This document shows, piece after piece, positions 59,701-64,000 of a DNA stretch of 64,000 bases. Each line of letters opens with the position of its first letter. The stretch's first letter is position 1. The stretch comes from REEB95 sp035934235 (GTDB taxonomy: Bacteria; Pseudomonadota; Alphaproteobacteria; ATCC43930; CGMCC-115725): NCBI GenBank assembly GCA_035934235.1, contig DASYYB010000040.1, positions 58,665 to 122,664 of the forward strand, in the 5' to 3' direction. The position numbers and the translations under genes were made by a program. The notes below the pieces were generated by a model. That model saw nothing but the letters and a program-made list of their open reading frames with translations. It was not told the DNA's origin and did no database searches.

Positions 59701-60248
59701 AGAGCTTGGCGCGGCTGGGCGTGGTCCGTTTCGCCGATCTTGGACGCCGACCGGCTGGCGCCGAGACGCGCGTCAAGCTTGCCGGCGTCGTCATCGGCAG
59801 CAAGGAACGCACCTCGGCGCGCGGCAATCGCTTCGCCTTTCTCCAGGTCTCGGATGCGAGCGGCATCTACGAGGTGATGGCGTTCTCGGAAGTGCTGCGC
59901 GACAGCCGTCCGCTGCTCGAATCCGGTCAGCCGCTGCTGGTCACCGCCGATGTCCGCGTCGAAGGCGACACGTTCCGCCTGACGGCGCAGCGCATCGAGG
60001 CGCTCGACAAAGTCGCCGCCGGTGCCGCGGCCGGCTTGCGGCTGGTGCTGGAGCGTGAAGAGGCGCTGGCTGGCGTGCGCAAGGCGGTTTTTGCCGAGAG
60101 CGGCGGCCGGGGGCGGGTGAGTGTGGTGGTGGCTTTGGACGACGCGCGCGAAGTCGAAATTGCGCTGCCGGGCGGCTTCAAGGTGACGCCGCGCCTCGCG
60201 GCCGTGCTCCAAACCGTGCCCGGGATCCGTGAAGTGGCGGAAATCTAG
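56775..60248 (+). CDS. dnaE: DNA polymerase III subunit alpha
   Basis: 1157 aa, the main replicative polymerase. PHP domain at the N-terminus: FVHLRVHSAYSLSSGAIKIKDL, then ADSGNLFGALEF, where metal-binding His residues are partly lost, as usual in proteobacterial DnaE1. The catalytic aspartates lie in MPDFDIDFCQDRRDEVI; GPGRGSGAGSLVAW, YRPGPMENIPRYI and IIIYQEQVMEIAKVLSGYSLG are conserved palm and fingers blocks. Helix-hairpin-helix and OB domains follow (VKLAGVVIGSKERTSARGNRFAFLQ). Start at 56775 (MAHADFVHLR); six upstream codons are rejected. Follows the lol operon as expected. Confidence 0.97.
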   Translation: MAHADFVHLRVHSAYSLSSGAIKIKDLVALCRRHAMPAVAIADSGNLFGALEFAMAASEAGVQPIVGCEVGIRRSEGDGGNRAARIGPALPPDSVVLLAQSEAGYRNVLKLVSRSHLESAPAEAPQLDLAALDGHTDGLICLAGGPKGPVGRLIGEGQASAAEAILTRLAELFPGRLYVELQRHNTATEERIDAALIELALARDLPLVATNDVHFAERDDYAAHDVLLCIAQGTTVADGNRKRLTPEHYFKSANEMRIAFADVPEACDNTLVIAQRCAFMPEPRQPILPPFKGVSGRDEAAELREAAAAGLERRLAQGLTAEPDAARREAAAAPYRERLAYELDVIVKMGFAGYFLIVAEFIQWAKAQNIPVGPGRGSGAGSLVAWALTITDLDPLRLGLLFERFLNPERVSMPDFDIDFCQDRRDEVIRHVQERYGSDRVAQIITFGKLQARAVLRDVGRVLGMPYGQVDRICKMVPNNPAAPVTLQQAIDGEPMLQQMRDDDPQVARLIEIALQLEGLYRHASTHAAGVVIGDRPLDELVPLYRDPRSSMPVTQFSMKYVEAAGLVKFDFLGLKTLTVLAKARDLLAARGVALDLGSLPLDDSKTFRLLARGETVGVFQLEGTGMRDVLKKLDADRFEDIVAVNALYRPGPMENIPRYIAVKHGSERPEFMHPDLEPILEETQGIIIYQEQVMEIAKVLSGYSLGSADLLRRAMGKKIKSEMEAQRKQFIDGAKAHGVNDRLAEYIFEQVAKFAGYGFNKSHAAAYALVAYQTAYLKANYPVEFLAASMTLDLGNTDKLNVFRQECDRLGIKLLPPDINRSDVEFAVEAAGEGGAIRYALAAVKGVGAGAMRQVVAERAAHGPFKNLSDFAARIDPKHFNKRQFESLAKAGAFDAIAPNRAQAFAAIELLLRHANAAANERASQQVNLFGGAAGPAAGPALPTVTDWPLAERLQKEFEAIGFYLSSHPLSPYGKSLARLGVVRFADLGRRPAGAETRVKLAGVVIGSKERTSARGNRFAFLQVSDASGIYEVMAFSEVLRDSRPLLESGQPLLVTADVRVEGDTFRLTAQRIEALDKVAAGAAAGLRLVLEREEALAGVRKAVFAESGGRGRVSVVVALDDAREVEIALPGGFKVTPRLAAVLQTVPGIREVAEI

Positions 60249-60407
60249 GCCGCCCGCCGCAACCGCCGTCGGCGCATTTGACGCGACACGACCGCGACGG
60301 CAAGCCGGCCGACGGAAGATTAACGATCCGCGCTTGACTTGACACTTCCGCGTTAACTATTTGGGCCTTGTGACCCAATATTTCGATTGGATTAGCCGTT
60401 TTCGCTC

Positions 60408-60454
60408 TTGCAACAGTAATCATTTCAGCTATATTAACATTACCTTTGGGTAAT
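60408..60454 (+). promoter_or_regulatory. Promoter with operator-like repeat before the 101-aa gene
   Basis: TTGCAA (60408-60413) and TATATT (60430-60435) are 16 bp apart, a good sigma-70 match in an AT-rich 263-bp gap. A perfect inverted repeat ATTACC-TTTG-GGTAAT (60439-60454) covers the predicted start site near 60443, where a repressor would act. The gap upstream holds another possible -35 (TTGACT at 60334). Confidence 0.6.
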
Positions 60455-60511
60455 CTTAATGCGGCGCGAGTGGGAAACGCGCGCCGGATGACGGCAGGGG
60501 GTTGAGTCGCA

Positions 60512-60817
60512 ATGGCGGGACGTAGCGGTGGCGCGCAAAGTCGCCCGGGGTGGGTACTCGAAGCCGACCTCGATCCAGTCGACGAGCAATTGCGGCGTCG
60601 GCGCTGGCGCATCCTGCGCGCGGTGCTGCCGATCGGCCACGGGCTCGATCCGTTGCCCACCTGGGTCAAGACGCCGGAGCAATTCGTCGGCTGGCTGATC
60701 GGCCGGTTGAGCCCGGCCGGCTTGCGGACCTATTTCGAGGATCTCGAAGAGATCGCCAAGCAGACCTGCGATCTCGAACTATTGCGGCTGGCGCGTCGCT
60801 ATCAGGGCCAGCGCTGA
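60512..60817 (+). CDS. Hypothetical protein, 101 aa
   Basis: Not recognised. Basic N-terminus, then RRRWRILRAVLPIGHGLDPLPTWVKTPEQFVGWLIGRLSPAGLRTYFEDLEEIAKQTCDLE, mostly helical and Trp-containing; soluble. The composition is protein-like and it has its own promoter with an operator-like repeat, which argues for a regulated, real gene. Start ATG at 60512; the ribosome site is weak (GTTGAG). Neighbours are dnaE upstream and hspQ downstream, neither coupled to it. Confidence 0.65.
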   Translation: MAGRSGGAQSRPGWVLEADLDPVDEQLRRRRWRILRAVLPIGHGLDPLPTWVKTPEQFVGWLIGRLSPAGLRTYFEDLEEIAKQTCDLELLRLARRYQGQR

Positions 60818-60912
60818 TTTTCGGCGAGACTCGACGCGTTGTCGCTTGAGCGTGACGGCAGAATCACCCTAAGGTTTCAGGCGGGTGACAGTGACGTGCC
60901 GGTGAGGGCCTC

Positions 60913-61263
60913 ATGGGTTGCAGCGGCCAGGTAATTTGTCGGCAAGCCAAATTCTCGGTCGGCCAGATCGTGCGCCACCGGCTTTATCCGTTCCGCGGCG
61001 TGATCTACGACGTCGATCCGATCTTCAACAATTCCGAAGAATGGTATCAGTCGATCCCGGCTGACCGGCGGCCGTCAAAGGACCAGCCGTTCTATCACCT
61101 GCTGGCGCAAAACGCCCAAGGCGGTCCGTACGAGGCTTACGTCTCGGAACAGAATCTGCTGCCGGATTCCGAAAACGGCCCGATTAGCCATCCGATGATC
61201 GACGTGATGTTCGAGAAGATCGCGGGCGACCGCTATCAGCTGCGGCCGCAGCGCCGGCAATAA
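60913..61263 (+). CDS. hspQ: Heat shock protein HspQ (YccV-like)
   Basis: 116 aa. The YccV/hemimethylated-DNA-binding fold is clear: AKFSVGQIVRHRLYPFRGVIYDVDP, SEEWYQSIPADRRPSKDQPFYHLL, and AYVSEQNLLPDSENGPISHPMI. In Escherichia HspQ is a heat-inducible protein that promotes Lon degradation. Lon is also in this window. A CTTG-N18-CCCTAA sequence (60845-60872) resembles a sigma-32 promoter loosely. Convergent with the glycosyltransferase gene (12 bp between stops). Confidence 0.9.
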   Translation: MGCSGQVICRQAKFSVGQIVRHRLYPFRGVIYDVDPIFNNSEEWYQSIPADRRPSKDQPFYHLLAQNAQGGPYEAYVSEQNLLPDSENGPISHPMIDVMFEKIAGDRYQLRPQRRQ

Positions 61264-61275
61264 GGACGCCGCGCG

Positions 61276-62430
61276 CTACTTGCGCTTCCAGGTGAAGACC
61301 GAGGACACGGCGTAGTTCCACACCGAGCCGACGACCACGCCCGCGATGCTCGCGAGCCACGGAATGCCTTTGACCCCAGCCAGCCAGTTCGCATCGCCGG
61401 CGAAGACGAAGGCGGCGAAGCCGACATTGGCGACCGCACCCAGCGCGCAGATGACGTAAAACGAGAACAGGCCGCGCCACAGGCGCCACCCCTTGAGCCG
61501 CCGGTCGCGATAGGTGAAGACGTTGTTGAGGAAGAAGTTCGAGGTCATCGCCACCAGCGTGGCAATCGCCTGGGCGGCGATGAAGCCGAAGCCGGCCGTG
61601 AGCGTCAGCGACAGAGCGATCAAGTCGACAACGACGCCGATGGCGCCGATCAGCGCGAACAGCGCGAAGCGCACCGGCACGATATGGCCGACCAGCTTAT
61701 CGGCCAGCAGCATGCCGAATTCCCAGGCCACCATCGTGTCGAGCTTGCTCTCGCCATAGCGGCGGGTGCGGAACTGGTACGGCAGCTCCTTGATCCGGGG
61801 CGTCGACGGCAGCGACGCGAGCAGATCGAGCAAGATCTTGAAGCCCTGGCCCGACAGGTTGCGCATTGCGGTTTCGAATACGTCGCGGCGCAGCATGAAG
61901 AAGCCGCTCATCGGATCGGCGATCTCGGTCTTGCAGATCAGGCGCGACAGCTTGGTGGCGAGACCGCTCATACCGGCGCGGGTCTTGTCCCATTCGCCGA
62001 CGCCGCCGCCCGCGACGTAGCGCGAGCCGACGACGATATCGCAAGGCTCGTGGCGCAGGGCATTGAGCATGCCCGGCAGCAGTGATTCGTCGTGCTGCAA
62101 ATCGGCGTCCATAACCGCAACGAACGGCGAGGCCGACGCCAGGATCCCCTCGATGCAGGCGGTCGACAGGCCGCGTCGGCCGATACGCTGCAAACAGCGG
62201 ACGCGCGGATCGTTGCGGCCGATTTCGCGCACCGCTTCGGGCGTGCCGTCCTTCGAATCGTCGTCGACGAAGATCACTTCCCAGCGCGTGCCGGCGAGCG
62301 CCAGATCGAGGCGTTCGAGGAGCGGTGCGATGTTCTCGCGCTCGTTGAGCGTCGGAATGACGATAGTGAGGTCGGTGGCGCGCAACGGAAGGGGCTGCGG
62401 GTCGATCTTGCGGGCGGTGGCTTCGCTCAT
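61276..62430 (-). CDS. Polyprenyl-phosphate glycosyltransferase (GT2, DPM1-like) fused to a GtrA domain
   Basis: 384 aa. Residues about 20-245 are a GT-A domain: LTIVIPTLNERENIAPLLERL, FVDDDSKDGT, VMDADLQHDES (DxD) and the DPMSGFFMLRRDVF loop of DPM1/GtrB enzymes. Residues about 255-380 are a GtrA-like domain with four membrane helices (RFALFALIGAIGVVVDLIALSL to NYAVSSVFTWKRK). Such fusions make polyprenyl-phosphate-sugar and help flip it for periplasmic transferases like the GT39 enzyme at 26542-28242. Start at 62430 (MSEATARK). Divergent from gmd. Confidence 0.88.
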   Translation of the reverse strand: MSEATARKIDPQPLPLRATDLTIVIPTLNERENIAPLLERLDLALAGTRWEVIFVDDDSKDGTPEAVREIGRNDPRVRCLQRIGRRGLSTACIEGILASASPFVAVMDADLQHDESLLPGMLNALRHEPCDIVVGSRYVAGGGVGEWDKTRAGMSGLATKLSRLICKTEIADPMSGFFMLRRDVFETAMRNLSGQGFKILLDLLASLPSTPRIKELPYQFRTRRYGESKLDTMVAWEFGMLLADKLVGHIVPVRFALFALIGAIGVVVDLIALSLTLTAGFGFIAAQAIATLVAMTSNFFLNNVFTYRDRRLKGWRLWRGLFSFYVICALGAVANVGFAAFVFAGDANWLAGVKGIPWLASIAGVVVGSVWNYAVSSVFTWKRK

Positions 62431-62562
62431 CCGAACAGGGTCCCTAAACGCAAAAATGCCTCGATTCGCCTTGATTCCTCAAGGCTTATCCGTCACAGGC
62501 AGGTCGCGGAACGGCCGGCATTGTAATAGGATCGCGACCCGCAGGAGGAACCTTACCAGCCC

Positions 62563-63621
62563 ATGGTTAAACGCGCGTTGATCACCGGTGTGACCGGCCA
62601 GGACGGGGCATATCTGACGGAATTGCTGGTCGGCAAAGGCTATGCGGTGCACGGCATGCTGCGCCGGGCGAGCCTGTTCAACACCGACCGGATCGACCAC
62701 CTCTATCACGACCCGCATGTCGCCGGCGCCAACCTGACCCTGCATTACGGCGACCTGTCGGATGGCACCGCGCTGCGCCGGGTGCTGGAAAAGGTCCAGC
62801 CCGACGAGGTCTATAATCTCGGGGCGCAAAGCCACGTCAAAGTGTCGTTCGAGGTGCCGGAATACACCGCCGACATCGATGCGCTTGGCACGTTGCGGCT
62901 GCTCGAGGCGTTGCGCGATCACGTCGCGCACGGCGGGCGCAAGGTCCGTTTCTACCAGGCGGGCTCGTCGGAGATGTTCGGCGCTGCCAAGCCGCCACAG
63001 CACGAAAAGACGCCGTTCGAGCCGCGCAGCCCTTATGCCGCGAGCAAGGCGGCGGCGCACTGGTATGCGGTGAACTATCGCGAGGCATACGGTCTGTTCA
63101 TTTGCAACGGCATCCTGTTCAATCACGAGAGCCCACGGCGCGGCGAGACATTCGTTTCGCGCAAGGTGACGCGCGCTGCCGGACGCATCAAGGAAGGGCT
63201 GCAAGACAAACTCTATCTCGGCAATCTCGAGGCGCGGCGCGACTGGGGGTTCGCCGGCGACTATGTCGAGGCGATGTGGCTGATGTTGCAGCAGGACAAG
63301 CCCGACGATTACGTCGTCGCCACCGGCCAATCGCACACCGTGCGCGAGCTGGTCGAGATCGCTTTCGGCGAGCTCGGCCTCGACTGGAAGAAGCACGTCG
63401 ACCTTGACGCACGCTATTTGCGGCCAACCGAGGTTGACGCGCTGCAAGGCGACGCATCGAAGGCGCGCAAAACGCTCGGCTGGCGGCCCACGATGGATTT
63501 CAAGACGCTGATCAAGCTGATGGTGACGCACGATCTCGGCCTGGCGCAGCAAGAGAAGACGCTGCAACGCGCGGGCTTCGAAACGCCGGCGCGCGGCGCC
63601 GCTTCGACGGGCGTCGGCTGA
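62563..63621 (+). CDS. gmd: GDP-mannose 4,6-dehydratase
   Basis: 352 aa, extended short-chain dehydrogenase; makes GDP-4-keto-6-deoxy-D-mannose. The NADP motif is GVTGQDGAYLTELLVGKGYAVHGMLRR. QSHVKVSFEVPEYTADIDALG and the catalytic Ser/Tyr-x-x-x-Lys are in AGSSEMFGAAKPPQHEKTPFEPRSPYAASKAAAHWYAVNYREAYG. CNGILFNHESPRRGETFVSRK and WGFAGDYVEAMWLMLQQ follow. Ribosome site AGGAGG lies about 13 nt upstream. Its stop overlaps the fcl start (TGATG). Confidence 0.96.
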   Translation: MVKRALITGVTGQDGAYLTELLVGKGYAVHGMLRRASLFNTDRIDHLYHDPHVAGANLTLHYGDLSDGTALRRVLEKVQPDEVYNLGAQSHVKVSFEVPEYTADIDALGTLRLLEALRDHVAHGGRKVRFYQAGSSEMFGAAKPPQHEKTPFEPRSPYAASKAAAHWYAVNYREAYGLFICNGILFNHESPRRGETFVSRKVTRAAGRIKEGLQDKLYLGNLEARRDWGFAGDYVEAMWLMLQQDKPDDYVVATGQSHTVRELVEIAFGELGLDWKKHVDLDARYLRPTEVDALQGDASKARKTLGWRPTMDFKTLIKLMVTHDLGLAQQEKTLQRAGFETPARGAASTGVG

Positions 63622-64000
63622 TGCGTGAGCCGAAAACCGCACCGGCAGCGCCGGTGATCTTTCCCCTGGCGGGCAAGCGCGTGCTCGTCGCCGGCCATCG
63701 CGGCATGGTCGGCAGCGCGGTCGTGCGCCGTCTCGGCAGCGCCGGCTGCACGGTGCTGACCGCCGGACGGGCCGACGCCGACATGCGCCGGCAGGACGCC
63801 GTCGAGGCGCTGCTGCACAAAGCTAAGCCCGACGCGCTGTTCGTCACGGCCGCGACGGTCGGCGGCATCCTCGCCAATTCGACGCGACCGGCGGAATTTC
63901 TCTACGACAATCTGATGATCGCCGGAAATCTGATCGAGGCGGCGCGGCAGACCGGCGTCAAGAAGCTGCTTTATCTTGGCTCGTCGTGCATCTATCCGCG
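63621..64000 (+). CDS. fcl: GDP-L-fucose synthase, N-terminal part (cut by window end)
   Basis: 126 codons are present of about 310-320 expected. The N-terminus GKRVLVAGHRGMVGSAVVRRL is the Fcl/WcaG nucleotide site; AATVGGILANSTRPAEFLYDNLMI and LLYLGSSCIYP follow (start of the catalytic Ser region). Converts the Gmd product to GDP-L-fucose (epimerase and reductase). The start shares one base with the gmd stop. The first 14 residues are an extra leader. The locus continues beyond the window. Confidence 0.93.
   Translation, partial: MREPKTAPAAPVIFPLAGKRVLVAGHRGMVGSAVVRRLGSAGCTVLTAGRADADMRRQDAVEALLHKAKPDALFVTAATVGGILANSTRPAEFLYDNLMIAGNLIEAARQTGVKKLLYLGSSCIYP

Overview
The window is a gene-dense, GC-rich (roughly 63-65 % by eye) stretch of an alphaproteobacterial chromosome. 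The evidence is a series of familiar alphaproteobacterial neighbourhoods: tRNA-Leu-tig-clpP-clpX-lon-hupB-tRNA-Val, then tRNA-Asp-nuoA to nuoN-birA-coaX-rnj-mce, then proS-lolC-lolD-dnaE. The tRNA-His gene encodes G-1 and C73, the ordinary bacterial identity pair. The Rhizobiales/Rhodobacterales/Caulobacterales group is known to have lost this pair, so I infer a deeper, Rhodospirillales-like (perhaps Reyranella-like) lineage. No rRNA, insertion sequence, prophage or CRISPR array is visible.

Layout: 1-1.6 kb is a minus-strand cluster of small proteins. It contains two paralogous secreted peptides, each followed by a small cytosolic ORF and a GC-rich hairpin. 1.9-7.4 kb carries a sigma-32 paralogue, a LysR/azoreductase divergent pair with an operator-like repeat between them, parE, a hotdog thioesterase and a CsbD-like stress protein. 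7.4-11 kb (minus) is an OxlT-like transporter, an acetamidase/formamidase and a Dph6-like PP-loop ATPase, with a small Pro-rich ORF downstream. 11.1-14.6 kb (minus) is glnB-glnA with a convincing sigma-54 promoter, then an aminotransferase and tRNA-His. 14.6-17.5 kb is nnrDE and malonyl-CoA decarboxylase. 17.5-24.7 kb is the protein quality-control block (trigger factor, ClpXP, Lon, HU).

Between tRNA-Val and tRNA-Asp sits a cargo of envelope-glycan genes (acyltransferase, GT39-like, GT2), plus a DUF6197-like and a SIMPL-domain protein. 30.5-48.2 kb is one apparent transcription unit: all 14 complex I genes run directly into biotin ligase, type III pantothenate kinase, RNase J and methylmalonyl-CoA epimerase, mostly with start/stop overlaps. 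mmsA, a DUF1467 protein, tag and a divergently placed purine permease follow. A possible structured RNA lies in the tag-permease gap. proS-lolC-lolD leads to a compact small-gene operon (Sel1 protein, 33-residue membrane microprotein, cold-shock domain, 71-aa protein) just before dnaE. The right end has hspQ and the start of a GDP-mannose/GDP-fucose polysaccharide locus, cut by the window edge.

Functionally most of the window is housekeeping: respiration, proteostasis, nitrogen assimilation, cofactor and propionate/malonate carbon handling. The less explained parts are the duplicated secreted-peptide module, the small-gene operon before dnaE, the candidate RNA at 50.6-50.75 kb, the amidase/PP-loop operon and the variant CoaX nucleotide-binding motif.
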